Below, one piece after another: positions 49,306 through 58,153 of a stretch of DNA of 64,000 nt (position 1 is the stretch's first letter; each line of letters begins with the position of its first letter). Under the pieces are notes generated by a model. It did no database searches. It saw only the letters and a list, made by a program, of their open reading frames with translations, and was not told where the DNA came from. This DNA is from Streptomyces sp. NBC_01481 (lineage in GTDB: Bacteria; Actinomycetota; Actinomycetes; Streptomycetales; Streptomycetaceae): positions 1,098,177 through 1,162,176 of the forward strand of contig NZ_JAPEPT010000003.1 of the NCBI RefSeq assembly GCF_026339995.1, given 5' to 3'. The position numbers were made by a program, and so were the translations under genes.

Positions 49306-49869
49306 CGGGTCGCCCCTGGGGCCTCGCGCGCTTGGCCTCGTCGGAGATGTCGGTGAGCCCGTAGGCGGTGAGGCGGCCATAGGGGCCATGCCGACGGCGA
49401 ACTTGACTGGATTTACCTCTGCCCGGGAGCCGAGGACGGCGTTCCCGCGATCGCGGACGACGACGGGCGGCCGCCTGATGCCGGGGCCGGCGCCAGCCTC
49501 GGAGTCGATGGCGGTCTTCCCTTGCAGCGGCCCGCGCGTTCGCCTCCCGGTGCCCCCTGATCACTCCCTGATGATCGGTCAGATCAGGCCGTGGACGCCG
49601 AAGAAGGGAAGGGGCAGGCGGCCGCTCCGCGCACCGGGCGGCTCTCCGTCGGATGGCTCGGATGTCGTCGGTCGTCCAGATAAACCCCGTACGGAACAAG
49701 GTCACTTCATCGAGGTAATGCCCACCGTCTCATGGGGTGACCAGGGCATATCGGCCGTTACTGTTCACCGGGATCTGGACGGATGCCCAGAGCTTGACCC
49801 TCCTTTTCCTCTTCACCGGTTGGCGTGCGCGTACGCCGATCACCAGCCTTGCGAAGGAGAGTTCGCCCG
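49306..49869. other. 564-bp intergenic region before the 2-MIB operon
   Basis: No convincing gene here. Short open frames exist on both strands, for example a minus-strand frame ending LTAYGLTDISDEAKRARPQG near 49320-49380, but none has a good start, ribosome binding site and codon pattern together. The region must contain the promoter of the encapsulin gene; I see no clear consensus hexamers. GTTCACCGGG and CATATCGGCC lie about 110 bases upstream. Confidence 0.5.
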
Positions 49870-51282
49870 ATGACCGTTGAGACCGGCCCGGAAGCACAGC
49901 TGGAGCCGCCCCGGCAGTCCAGCCTGAGCACCGCGGCTGCCCGCAACCTTGCCACCACGACCAAGTCCGCTCCGCAGATGCAGGAGATCACCTCTCGCTG
50001 GCTGCTGCGGATGCTCCCCTGGGTGGAGACCAAGGGCGGCGCCTACCGGGTGAACCGCCGGCTGAGCTACACCGTCGGCGACGGGCGCATCGAGTTCGTC
50101 CAGGACGGTGCCGACGTCCGGGTGATCCCCCGCGAGCTGGGCGAACTGGCCCTGCTGCGCGGCTTCGAAGACGTGGAGGTGCTGACCGCGATCGCCGGCC
50201 GGTGCGTCCAGCGGGACTTTCGCGCCGGCGAGGTGTTGGCCGAGCGCGGTACCCCCGCCGAGCAGATCCATCTGATCGCCCACGGCCGGATCAACCAGAC
50301 CTCCGTCGGCAAGTACGGCGACGAGGCCGCCGTCGCCGTACTGGCCGACGGCGACCGGTTCGGTGAGAACGCCCTTCTGGACGCCGACGCCACATGGGAC
50401 TACACCGCCACCGCCGAGACCTCCGGCACCCTTCTCACCCTGTCCCGCGCCGACTTCGCCGCCGTGCTGTCCTCGGCGCCGAGCCTCCAGGCCCACATCC
50501 GGCAGTTCAGCTCGCTTCCCCTGCAGCGGCAGAACCGTCACGGCGAGGCCGAGATCGCGATGTCGGCCGGCCACACCGGCGAAGTCGAACTGCCGGGCGC
50601 CTTCGTCGACTACGAGCTCAAGCCGCGCGAGTACGAACTCTCCGTCGCCCAGACCGTTCTGCGGGTCCACACGAGGGTCACCGACCTCTACAACGGGCCG
50701 ATGAACCAGACCGAGGAGCAACTCAGGCTCACCATCGAGGCGCTGCGCGAGCGCCAGGAGCACGAGCTGATCAACAACCGGGAGTTCGGCCTGCTCCACA
50801 ATGCCGACTTCAAACAGCGGATCCAGACCCACTCCGGCCCGCCCACCCCGGACGACCTCGACGGGCTGCTCTGCCGCCGCCGCGGCACCAGGCTCTTCCT
50901 CGCTCACCCCAGGACGATCGCGGCGATCGGACGTGAGTTCAACGCCCGCGGGCTCTGTCCGGGCCACGTCGACCTCGGCGGGCAGCAGGTCCCGGCCTGG
51001 CGCGGGGTCCCGATCCTGCCCTGCAACAAGATCCCCATCAGTAAGGAGGGCACCAGCTCGATCCTCGCCATGCGAACCGGCGAGGACAACCAGGGCGTCA
51101 TCGGTCTGCGTCAGACCGGCCTGCCGGAGGAGTACGAGCCGGGCCTGTCGGTGCGCTTCATGGGTGTCAGCGAGCAGGCGATCATCTCGTACCTGGTCAC
51201 CACCTACTACTCCGCCGCCATCTTGGTGCCCAACGCGCTCGGCGTGCTGGAGAACGTGCAGATCGCCCGCAGGCGCGACTAG
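49870..51282 (+). CDS. eshA: family 2B encapsulin shell protein (EshA type) with cNMP-binding domain
   Basis: A 470-residue protein. N-terminal arm and HK97-like part (EITSRWLLRMLPWVETKGGA, YRVNRRLSYTVGDGRIEFVQ). Then a cyclic-nucleotide-binding domain at about residues 95-205 (DVEVLTAIAGRCVQRDFRAG, HLIAHGRINQTSV, DRFGENALL). The rest is the HK97 E-loop/P-domain portion (LRVHTRVTDLYNGPMNQTEE, GLRQTGLPEEYEPGLSVRF, YYSAAILVPNALGVLENVQI). This is the Streptomyces EshA/family 2B encapsulin layout. It forms a nanocompartment shell, and adjacent 2-MIB synthase is the known cargo type. AAGGAGA precedes the ATG. Confidence 0.93.
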   Translation: MTVETGPEAQLEPPRQSSLSTAAARNLATTTKSAPQMQEITSRWLLRMLPWVETKGGAYRVNRRLSYTVGDGRIEFVQDGADVRVIPRELGELALLRGFEDVEVLTAIAGRCVQRDFRAGEVLAERGTPAEQIHLIAHGRINQTSVGKYGDEAAVAVLADGDRFGENALLDADATWDYTATAETSGTLLTLSRADFAAVLSSAPSLQAHIRQFSSLPLQRQNRHGEAEIAMSAGHTGEVELPGAFVDYELKPREYELSVAQTVLRVHTRVTDLYNGPMNQTEEQLRLTIEALRERQEHELINNREFGLLHNADFKQRIQTHSGPPTPDDLDGLLCRRRGTRLFLAHPRTIAAIGREFNARGLCPGHVDLGGQQVPAWRGVPILPCNKIPISKEGTSSILAMRTGEDNQGVIGLRQTGLPEEYEPGLSVRFMGVSEQAIISYLVTTYYSAAILVPNALGVLENVQIARRRD

Positions 51283-51378
51283 CAGACCCTCCGACGGCCA
51301 TGACAGCCCGCACGTTCCCGGGCCGGACGAGCACGCCCGGGTTCGGGACGGCCCACCCACCTCACCAAGGAGCTACGG

Positions 51379-52671
51379 ATGCCCGATCCTGGGCTTTCCC
51401 CTCTGCAGTCGAGCCTGCCTGACGCTGCGGCCCGCTTCGGGGCGCATGTCCTCACGAATGCCACCGGCGCCCTGGCTGCCCTGCCCGCCCTGCCCGCTCT
51501 GCCCTCTGTTCCCCTCCCTGCCGCAGGGGCCGTGCCCGCCGACGGCTCGGGTGGCGACGGCGCTGCCGAGGCGGGGCAACCGAGCCCGGCCCTGGACCGG
51601 ATCCTGCGCGGCCCCACAGGTCTCGGCACGTCGGGTCTGTACCTGGGCCTGCGCGAGGCGTCGTCGGCGTCTCCGGCGTCCGAACCGGCGGAGGGCAAAC
51701 CGATCCCGGGCCTCTACTACCACCCGGTGCCGGAGCCCGATCCGGCTCGGGTGGAGGAGGTCTGTCGAAGGATCAAGGACTGGGCGGTGGACGAGGTCGA
51801 GCTGTACCCCGAGGAGTGGGAGGGCCAGTTCGACGGCTTCTCCGTCGGGCGCTACATGGTTGCCTGCCATCCGGACGCTGCGACCGTCGACCACCTGATG
51901 ATCGCTACGCGGCTGATGGTCGCCGAGAACGCGGTCGACGATTACTACTGCGAGGACCACGGAGGTTCGCCCATCGGCCTCGGTGGACGTCTTCTTCTGG
52001 CGCACACCGCTCTCGACCCCCTTCACGCCACGAAGGAATACCAGCCGCAGTGGGCGGAGTCGCTCCACGCGGACGCCCCGCGGCGCGCCTACCGCTCCGC
52101 CATGGAGTACTTCGTCCAGCACGCCACCCCCTCCCAGGCCGACCGGTTCCGGCACGACATGGCCCGTCTGCACCTGGGGTATCTCGCGGAGGCCGCATGG
52201 GCACAGACGGACCACACGCCCGAGGTGTGGGAGTACCTGGTGATGCGGCAGTTCAACAACTTCCGGCCTTGCCCCACCATCACCGACACAGTCGGCGGCT
52301 ACGAACTGCCGACAGACCTGCATGCCCAGCCCGCCATGCAGCGTGTTCTCGCGCTCGCCGGGAACGCCAGCACCATCGTCAACGACCTGTACTCGTACAC
52401 CAAGGAGCTCGCCGCCCCCGGTCGGCATCTGAACCTGCCCGTGGTGATCGCCGAACGTGAGGGCATCGCCGACCGGGAGGCCTATCTGAAGGCGGTCGAG
52501 GTCCACAACGACCTCATGCACGACTTCGAAGCCGAAGCCGCCGCTCTGGCCGCCGCCTGTCCCATCCCGAGCATGCTGCGCTTCCTGCGGGGAGTGGCCG
52601 TGTGGGTCGACGGCAACCACTACTGGCACCAGACCAACACCTATCGATACAGCCTGCCCGATTTCTGGTAA
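51379..52671 (+). CDS. 2-methylisoborneol synthase (terpene cyclase)
   Basis: A 430-residue class I terpene cyclase. The first about 95 residues are disordered and Ala/Pro-rich (ALAALPALPALPSVPLPAAG), as in 2-MIB synthases, where this segment acts in encapsulin loading. The catalytic domain starts at PGLYYHPVPEPDPA. The Asp-rich metal motif is DDYYCED (residues 187-193) and the NSE triad is N335-S339-E343 in NDLYSYTKE. HYWHQTNTYRY near the end matches the family. It cyclises 2-methyl-GPP to 2-methylisoborneol. It starts 96 bases after the encapsulin stop and ends 3 bases before the methyltransferase. Confidence 0.95.
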   Translation: MPDPGLSPLQSSLPDAAARFGAHVLTNATGALAALPALPALPSVPLPAAGAVPADGSGGDGAAEAGQPSPALDRILRGPTGLGTSGLYLGLREASSASPASEPAEGKPIPGLYYHPVPEPDPARVEEVCRRIKDWAVDEVELYPEEWEGQFDGFSVGRYMVACHPDAATVDHLMIATRLMVAENAVDDYYCEDHGGSPIGLGGRLLLAHTALDPLHATKEYQPQWAESLHADAPRRAYRSAMEYFVQHATPSQADRFRHDMARLHLGYLAEAAWAQTDHTPEVWEYLVMRQFNNFRPCPTITDTVGGYELPTDLHAQPAMQRVLALAGNASTIVNDLYSYTKELAAPGRHLNLPVVIAEREGIADREAYLKAVEVHNDLMHDFEAEAAALAAACPIPSMLRFLRGVAVWVDGNHYWHQTNTYRYSLPDFW

Positions 52672-52674
52672 GAA

Positions 52675-53568
52675 ATGGACTCATCTGTGACCAGCACCGA
52701 GCTCACCGTCAACGGCACCTCCGCGTTCATTCCCGCCCCGGCGTCGCCCTACCAGGGTGACATCGCCCGTTACTGGGATCACGAGGCCAGGCCCGTGAAC
52801 CTGCGTCTCGGCGACGTCGACGGGCTTTACCACCACCACTACGGCATCGGCGACGTCGACCACGCCGCCCTCGGGGACGCATGTGACAGCGAGTACGAGA
52901 AGAAGCTGATCGCCGAACTCCACCGCCTGGAGTCGGCGCAGGCCGAAGTCCTCCTGGACCACCTGGGTTCCATCGGGCGCGACGACACCCTCGTGGACGC
53001 CGGCTGCGGCCGGGGCGGTTCGATGGTCATGGCCCACCAGCGGTTCGGATGCAAGGTCGAGGGCGTCACCCTCTCGGCCAAGCAGGCCGATTTCGCGAAC
53101 CAGCGCGCCCATGAACTCGGCATCGAGGACCATGTTCACGCCCGCGTATGCAACATGCTCGACGTGCCCTTCAAGACGGGGCAGGCCGCGGCCTCGTGGA
53201 ACAACGAGTCGAGTATGTACGTCGACCTGCACGACCTCTTCGCCGAGCACTCCCGCATCCTTGCGGTCGGCGGCCGCTACGTGACCATCACCGGCTGCTG
53301 GAACCCGCGCTACGGACAGCCCTCGAAGTGGGTCTCCCAGATCAACGCGCACTTCGAGTGCAACATCCACTCCCGCCGGGAATACCTGCGCGCCATGGCC
53401 GACAACCGTCTCGTACCGCAGACCGTCATCGACCTGACTGCCGCGACCCTCCCGTACTGGGAGCTGCGGGCCACGTCTTCGCTGGTCACCGGCATCGAAG
53501 AGGCGTTCATCAACTCCTATAAGGACGGCTCCTTCCAGTACCTCCTGATTGCAGCTGACCGCATCTGA
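52675..53568 (+). CDS. geranyl diphosphate 2-C-methyltransferase
   Basis: A 297-residue SAM-dependent methyltransferase. N-terminus PYQGDIARYWDHEARPVNLR, GLYHHHYGIGDVDHAAL, SAM motif LVDAGCGRGGSMVMAHQRFG (about residues 106-125), and VTLSAKQADFANQRAHELGI. This is the GPPMT that makes 2-methylgeranyl diphosphate for 2-MIB synthase. It is placed directly behind the synthase, completing the three-gene 2-MIB operon. ATG 52675 or GTG 52687 could start it; neither has a strong site, consistent with translational coupling. Confidence 0.95.
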   Translation: MDSSVTSTELTVNGTSAFIPAPASPYQGDIARYWDHEARPVNLRLGDVDGLYHHHYGIGDVDHAALGDACDSEYEKKLIAELHRLESAQAEVLLDHLGSIGRDDTLVDAGCGRGGSMVMAHQRFGCKVEGVTLSAKQADFANQRAHELGIEDHVHARVCNMLDVPFKTGQAAASWNNESSMYVDLHDLFAEHSRILAVGGRYVTITGCWNPRYGQPSKWVSQINAHFECNIHSRREYLRAMADNRLVPQTVIDLTAATLPYWELRATSSLVTGIEEAFINSYKDGSFQYLLIAADRI

Positions 53569-53583
53569 CCGACCGCCGGCTGA

Positions 53584-53657
53584 AGGGGCCGGGCTCGTCG
53601 GCCGGCCCCTCTGCCTGTCGAGCAGCGGGAGGGAACGTGTGGTGCGTTCCCTCCCGC
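53584..53657. terminator. two hairpins ending the 2-MIB operon and the PepSY gene
   Basis: First hairpin: AGGGGCCGG (53584-53592) with CCGGCCCCT (53602-53610). Second: GCGGGAGGGAACG (53625-53637) with CGTTCCCTCCCGC (53645-53657), a perfect 13-bp stem. They lie between two convergent stop codons and probably terminate both transcripts. Confidence 0.85.
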
Positions 53658-53663
53658 CCTCGG

Positions 53664-55160
53664 CTACGCGGCCCTGGCCCGCCGGACGAGACCGGCGACC
53701 ACGTCCAGGACGAGGAACCCGGCCAGGGTGACGCCGAGCACCGGCAGCGCCCAGCCCAGAGCGGCGACGGCCGGTATGCCGAGGATCAGCACGGGAAGCG
53801 GCAGCCGGCGCCAGACACCGCGGGCCGGGGCCTTGCCGAGTACGGCGATCCGGTCGTCGCGGGTCGGTCGGCGCTGCCACCACATCCTGTAGCCCCAGAT
53901 GCTCATGGCGGTCAGGCCCAGCGCGATCACGGCCAGCACGAGCTGGTTGACGATCCCGAAGAGCACACCCATGTGCCCCTGCACACCGAGCTTGCTGAGC
54001 TTGGCCAGGAGCGGATAGTCCGCCCACCGGTTGTGGGAGGTGACCTCGGCCTTCTCGGAGTCAACGGCGACCTGGTCGTAGTGCACCGGCCACACGTTGT
54101 CCTTCTGCGCCACGACCCATGCGCCGGAGCTGTCGGCGGGAGGTGTGACCTCCACCGTGCCGCCCAGCCCTGCGTCCCGAGCCACGGCCAGGGCCGCGTC
54201 GAAGTCGGCCGGATCCGCTGCGGCGGACTCCCCGGCGGCGCCGTGCCCGGCGTGCTCCCCGCCCTCTTCCCCGGCGGGCGGCTCAGCGCCGGGAAGGGTG
54301 GTGTCCAGCTCCGGCGCGTGGGCCTTGGCCGCGTCCAGCAACTGGCCGAACCGCTCACCGGCGTAGTGGGACCAGGTCAGGCCGGTGGCGCTGAGGAAGA
54401 GCAGGCCGAGGGCCAGCCAGACACCCGTGGCCGCGTGCCAGCTGCGGGTGCGGCGCACGCCCCGCGCGGAACGGTCGGGCACCAGAACGCCGCGTGCGGA
54501 CTTGGCCCGCTGCCCCCGGCTGCGTCCGAGCCAGAGCACAAGACCGCCCGCGACGATCACCCAGAGCCAGCTCGCGGCGACCTCCGAGTAGAGGCGGCCG
54601 GTCTCGCCCAGGTGCAGATTGCGGTGGAGATCGTCGAGCCAGGTGGTGAGCGGTGTCGAGCCCCACCACGTGGTCAGCTCGCCCCGCACCTCGGCGGTGT
54701 ACGGGTCGACGAACACCGTGCGCTGCTTCTCGCCGAGTTCCGGCACGGACAGCACCACGCGCGTGGTGTCCTCCGGTCCGGGCGGGGTGATGACGGAGGC
54801 CAGGCTGCCCTCCGGGTGGGCGGCCCGGGCTGCGGCTATCTGCTCCGTCAGCGGACGCGGCTTGTCGCCCACCTGCTCGACGCGCAGCTGGTCGCCGTAG
54901 ACCAGCTGGTCGAGCTGCGGTGTGAACGTGTAGGCCAGCCCGGTCAGGGCGGCCACGAGCAGGAAGGGGGCGACGAATACGCCGGCGTAGAAGTGCAGTC
55001 GGACCAGCAGGGCCCGTACGCCCTGCCAGGACCGACCCGGTCGGCGTTCCGGCGCAGCGGTGGCGGGGTCGGCCACGGCGACAGCGGTCGCCGCCTCAGC
55101 GGGAGAAGCGTCGGATGGTTCGCGGTCGTTTTGTGGTGATTCTTCGGCTATGGAAGACAT
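53664..55160 (-). CDS. PepSY-domain membrane protein (PiuB/PepSY_TM type)
   Basis: A 498-residue membrane protein with four main helices: residues about 50-76 (HFYAGVFVAPFLLVAALTGL), 195-215 (SWLWVIVAGGLVLWLG), 255-275 (GVWLALGLLFLSATGLTW), and 400-425 plus a last pair near 455-490. PepSY-type segments lie between them, with histidines in LHRNLH, WHAATG and GHMGVL that suggest haem or iron contacts. A His/Gly/Glu-rich loop (GEEGGEHAGHGAAGE) lies in the third segment. PepSY_TM proteins are associated with iron reduction or siderophore uptake. ATG 55160 has GAGG seven bases upstream. Confidence 0.88.
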   Translation of the reverse strand: MSSIAEESPQNDREPSDASPAEAATAVAVADPATAAPERRPGRSWQGVRALLVRLHFYAGVFVAPFLLVAALTGLAYTFTPQLDQLVYGDQLRVEQVGDKPRPLTEQIAAARAAHPEGSLASVITPPGPEDTTRVVLSVPELGEKQRTVFVDPYTAEVRGELTTWWGSTPLTTWLDDLHRNLHLGETGRLYSEVAASWLWVIVAGGLVLWLGRSRGQRAKSARGVLVPDRSARGVRRTRSWHAATGVWLALGLLFLSATGLTWSHYAGERFGQLLDAAKAHAPELDTTLPGAEPPAGEEGGEHAGHGAAGESAAADPADFDAALAVARDAGLGGTVEVTPPADSSGAWVVAQKDNVWPVHYDQVAVDSEKAEVTSHNRWADYPLLAKLSKLGVQGHMGVLFGIVNQLVLAVIALGLTAMSIWGYRMWWQRRPTRDDRIAVLGKAPARGVWRRLPLPVLILGIPAVAALGWALPVLGVTLAGFLVLDVVAGLVRRARAA

Positions 55161-55338
55161 GTGCATTCCTCAAGGGGCAGCATCGGCCGGACGGGCCGGG
55201 GATGCAGGCGAAGTCGGTGAAGAGATTCCGCCGGGGTGGCGGTGTGACGTGATGACAGCCCCGGCCCGGCTCCGCCCGTACGCATGCCTCATGGGCGCCT
55301 GTGCACAGCCGGCGCGAGAGAATGGCGAGAGCGGCCCG

Positions 55339-55980
55339 TCAGGCCGGGGCCACTGGGGGTGGGTCCCGCCTGGGCAGCGAACGCGCGAGCAGCACTCCGA
55401 ACCGGGGATGCCCAACCGCCGCGGGCAGCGGCCGAAGACGCGGCGTGACAGGAAGTGACAGGGGAGAGCGGAAGCAGATGTACGGCACGACCAAGGCGGC
55501 CAGCCGTCGCAGCACACGCTCTCCGTAGATGACGCAGAGAGCTGTCCCGAGCGTGGCGACCGCGTGCGCCACTGTCATGGCGGGGGTCATGGGAGGCCCG
55601 GCGCCGGTGCCCGCCATGTCTGCCTCGGCCATGCCCATGTGCCGGCCGGTCATGTGCCCGGGCATGTGGTGTGCCGCGTGGCCCGCGGACATCGAGCGTG
55701 TGCCGCCGTCCGGCATCGAGAGGTGGTGGAGCGCCAGGTGGAGGGAGAACTGAGTCCCGCCCAGCACCAGCGCCGTCACGTCGAAGCGGCGCCGACCGCC
55801 ACCGAAGAGCAGCGTGCCCTGGACGGCCAGAGCGGCGAAGAGAAGACCCAACGCGGCCGAGCTCGGCAGCCGGCCACCCGCTGAGACATGGCTCAAAGCA
55901 CCCAGGAGCAGACATGCGGAAGCGGCGAGCAGACCCCTCCCGGCCCGCCCCGCCCACCCTCCCGGTCTGCGCACCGGCAC
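55339..55980 (-). CDS. membrane protein with Met/His-rich loop
   Basis: A 213-residue protein with about four to five helices: residues 15-35 (LLAASACLLLGALSHVSAGG), 38-60, 67-85, and 132-152. Between helices three and four is a loop full of Met and His (SAGHAAHHMPGHMTGRHMGM, AEADM), typical of copper or other soft-metal binding. I cannot assign a family. It lies 178 bases upstream of the PepSY gene on the same strand, so the pair may act together in metal handling. GTG 55980 is the likely start, but the site upstream is weak. Confidence 0.6.
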   Translation of the reverse strand: MPVRRPGGWAGRAGRGLLAASACLLLGALSHVSAGGRLPSSAALGLLFAALAVQGTLLFGGGRRRFDVTALVLGGTQFSLHLALHHLSMPDGGTRSMSAGHAAHHMPGHMTGRHMGMAEADMAGTGAGPPMTPAMTVAHAVATLGTALCVIYGERVLRRLAALVVPYICFRSPLSLPVTPRLRPLPAAVGHPRFGVLLARSLPRRDPPPVAPA

Positions 55981-56238
55981 AACCTATCCAGCGATCACGC
56001 TTGGTGAGCAGGTGGCCGCGAGGGGCCCCCGGGGTTGCGGGAATGGCCGCCGGCACCCTGACGGACAGTCACCGATACGACTGGGGACGGCTGTTGAGCG
56101 CTATGAATGAGCGCACACGTTCGCGTACGGAGGTGAGTGCCATCCCCTCGCGTGAGGTGAATCACACGGACCCGAACATCGCCTTCCTCAGCTTGGCCGC
56201 CGCCTCGCGCGAACCGCCGAGGCTGCCTGGAAGGAACT

Positions 56239-57399
56239 TCACGGCGTTGCCGTCTCGATCGTCAGGTCACCGGTCAACGTGCGGTGAACCGGGCACTTGT
56301 CGGCGATTTCGTGCAGCTTCTCCCGCTGCTCGGCGGTCAGGTCGCCGCTGAGCACGAGGTCCTTGAGGATCGTGTCCTTGCCCTTCATCCGCAGCGACAC
56401 CGTGACCTGTTCAAGCGGGAGTTGCTTGGAGTCGGCGTACATGCGGACCGTCATCGACGTACAGGCGCCGAGTCCGGCCAGGAGCAGGTCGAAGGGGCCG
56501 AGCCCGGTGTCGGCGCCGCCGAAGGAGCGGGGTTCGTCGGCGATCAGCTGGTGCCGGCCCAACGTGACCGACTGCTGGAACGTCCCCATGCCGGTCTCCG
56601 CCACCGTGACCACTCCCGGCTCGCCGCCCGCGTCGTGCGGGATGTCGAGGTAGCGGCTGACCCAGGCGGCGAGGACCTCTGCCACGTAGGCGGCGTCCGC
56701 CCGATCGGTGAGCAGGTGGTCGGCTCCGTCCAGCGAGACGAAGGACTTGGGGTGGCGTGCCGAGTCGTAGATGAGCCTGGCGTTCTCCACGCCCACCAGT
56801 TCATCCTGCTGTGAGTGCATGACCAGCAGAGCACGGCGCAGCCCGGCGATGCGCTCCTGCTGGTTCTGTTGCCTGATGTCGGTGAGAAATTCCCTGCTGA
56901 TCCGGAAGGGCCGGCCGGCCAGCACCACCTCGGCCACGCCGTGCGCCTCGATCTCGGCTCGCGAGGAGCCGAGCAGGTGCTCGACGTGAGCGGTGTCGGC
57001 CGGCGCGCCGATGGTGACGACGGCCTTGGCCTCAGGGATCAGGTTCGCCGCTGCCAGGACGGCAGCGCCACCCAGGGAGTGGCCGATGAGCATGCTCGGC
57101 CCTCCGATCGTGTCGCGCAGATACTCCGTCGCGCACACCAGGTCGGCGACGTTGGAGGTGAAGGTGGTGTCGGCGAAGTCGCCGCCCGACCGGCCGAGAC
57201 CGGTGAAGTCGAAGCGCAGGACGGCCACGCCGCGCGCCGCCAGCTCACGGGAGATCCTTGAGGCGGCGACCGAGTCCTTGCCGCAGGTGAAGCAATGGGC
57301 GAACAGGGCCGTCGCCACCACCGGCCCGGCGGGCAACTCCAGGCGGCCGGCCAGCAGTTCCCCACTGGAGCCCGGGAAGAGAACCTCTCTTTTGTTCAT
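56239..57399 (-). CDS. bifunctional alpha/beta hydrolase-OsmC protein
   Basis: A 386-residue fusion. Residues 1-245 form an alpha/beta hydrolase (HCFTCGKDSVAASRISRELA, RFDFTGLGRSGGDF, nucleophile GHSLGGAAV, catalytic D/H in QQDELVG and GADHLL). Residues about 258-386 form an OsmC/Ohr domain with its two redox Cys in GACTSMTVRMYADS and DKCPVHRTL. Such fusions are known and thought to detoxify organic peroxides or lipid peroxides. The start has only a weak upstream GAG. A 16-bp perfect palindrome lies 27 bases upstream, in the divergent promoter region shared with the DM13 gene. Confidence 0.93.
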   Translation of the reverse strand: MNKREVLFPGSSGELLAGRLELPAGPVVATALFAHCFTCGKDSVAASRISRELAARGVAVLRFDFTGLGRSGGDFADTTFTSNVADLVCATEYLRDTIGGPSMLIGHSLGGAAVLAAANLIPEAKAVVTIGAPADTAHVEHLLGSSRAEIEAHGVAEVVLAGRPFRISREFLTDIRQQNQQERIAGLRRALLVMHSQQDELVGVENARLIYDSARHPKSFVSLDGADHLLTDRADAAYVAEVLAAWVSRYLDIPHDAGGEPGVVTVAETGMGTFQQSVTLGRHQLIADEPRSFGGADTGLGPFDLLLAGLGACTSMTVRMYADSKQLPLEQVTVSLRMKGKDTILKDLVLSGDLTAEQREKLHEIADKCPVHRTLTGDLTIETATP

Positions 57400-57426
57400 G
57401 CGGCTCAGTGCGATGAAGGGCGCCGG

Positions 57427-57442
57427 ACGTTACATGTAACGT
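57427..57442. promoter_or_regulatory. 16-bp perfect palindrome ACGTTACATGTAACGT
   Basis: A perfect palindrome located between the divergent hydrolase-OsmC (57399) and DM13 (57565) genes, 28 bases from the first start. TTACATGTAA cores are typical of TetR- or MarR-type operators. No regulator gene is adjacent, so the binder is elsewhere. Probably controls one or both genes. Confidence 0.6.
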
Positions 57443-57564
57443 TCGCCGCTCTCTCCGTCTCTGAGTGCGATGTGGCCAAGACGTCGAGGCCATCGCCGAC
57501 ATGTGCCTCGGCGCCACGTCCGGCCACCGGTCCGGCGTGAACACCAAGAGAAACGGAAATCCTC

Positions 57565-58071
57565 ATGAGCCGAACCAAGCGCCCCGTCCTCTGGATCACC
57601 ACCGTGGTGGTCGCCCTTGCGGCGGCCGTCGGGCTCTACCTCTTCCAGCCCTGGCGGCTGTTCACCACGGTCCGCGTGGATGAGGCGGCCCCCGTGGCCG
57701 CCAACCAGCCGGGAGCCGTGGCCAAGCAGTTGGCGATCGGTACGTTCATCTCCCACGAGCACGAGACCAGCGGCTCGGTGGAGATCCAGCAGCTCGGAGA
57801 CGGGAAGGCGACGCTGCGCCTGACCAGCCTGCGCACCTCCGACGGCCCGGCCCTGCATGTGTGGCTCAGCGACCAGGGGGTCAAGCAGGACGGCGGCGGC
57901 AACCTCGACGACGGCAAGCACGTCGACCTCGGCAGCCTCAAGGGCAACGAGGGCAACCAGAACTACGCGATCCCGGCAGGCACCGACCTGACCAGGTTCT
58001 CCACGGTGACGATCTGGTGTGAGCGCTTCAGCGTGTCGTTCGGCGCGGCCGAGCTGAAGCAGCGCGCCTGA
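57565..58071 (+). CDS. membrane-anchored DM13-domain protein
   Basis: A 168-residue protein: an N-terminal signal anchor (about residues 8-28, VLWITTVVVALAAAVGLYLF) and an extracytoplasmic DM13 domain. QLAIGTFISHEHETSGSVEI, RLTSLRTSDGPALHVWLSDQ, LGSLKGNEGNQNYAIPAGTD and STVTIWCERFSVSFGAAEL are its blocks, including the conserved Cys of the WCxxF motif. DM13 domains are suspected of electron-transfer or redox functions. It is divergent from the hydrolase-OsmC gene with a palindrome between. A strong hairpin follows the stop. Confidence 0.92.
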   Translation: MSRTKRPVLWITTVVVALAAAVGLYLFQPWRLFTTVRVDEAAPVAANQPGAVAKQLAIGTFISHEHETSGSVEIQQLGDGKATLRLTSLRTSDGPALHVWLSDQGVKQDGGGNLDDGKHVDLGSLKGNEGNQNYAIPAGTDLTRFSTVTIWCERFSVSFGAAELKQRA

Positions 58072-58095
58072 CGGACCAGGCCGCGCGGGAGAACT

Positions 58096-58122
58096 GGAGC
58101 GGGTGGCGTCGCCACCCGCTCC
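58096..58122. terminator. hairpin between DM13 gene and convergent membrane gene
   Basis: GGAGCGGGTGGCG (58096-58108) pairs with CGCCACCCGCTCC (58110-58122); the near-perfect palindrome needs a few unpaired bases at the apex. Located between convergent stops at 58071 and 58154. Confidence 0.75.
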
Positions 58123-58153
58123 ACGGCTTTCCAGGTCCTGTCCGCCCGACTTC

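Noticed and set aside
54841..55250. Plus-strand frames opposite the PepSY gene.
   Set aside because: They are shadows; the minus strand has the helices and conserved histidines.
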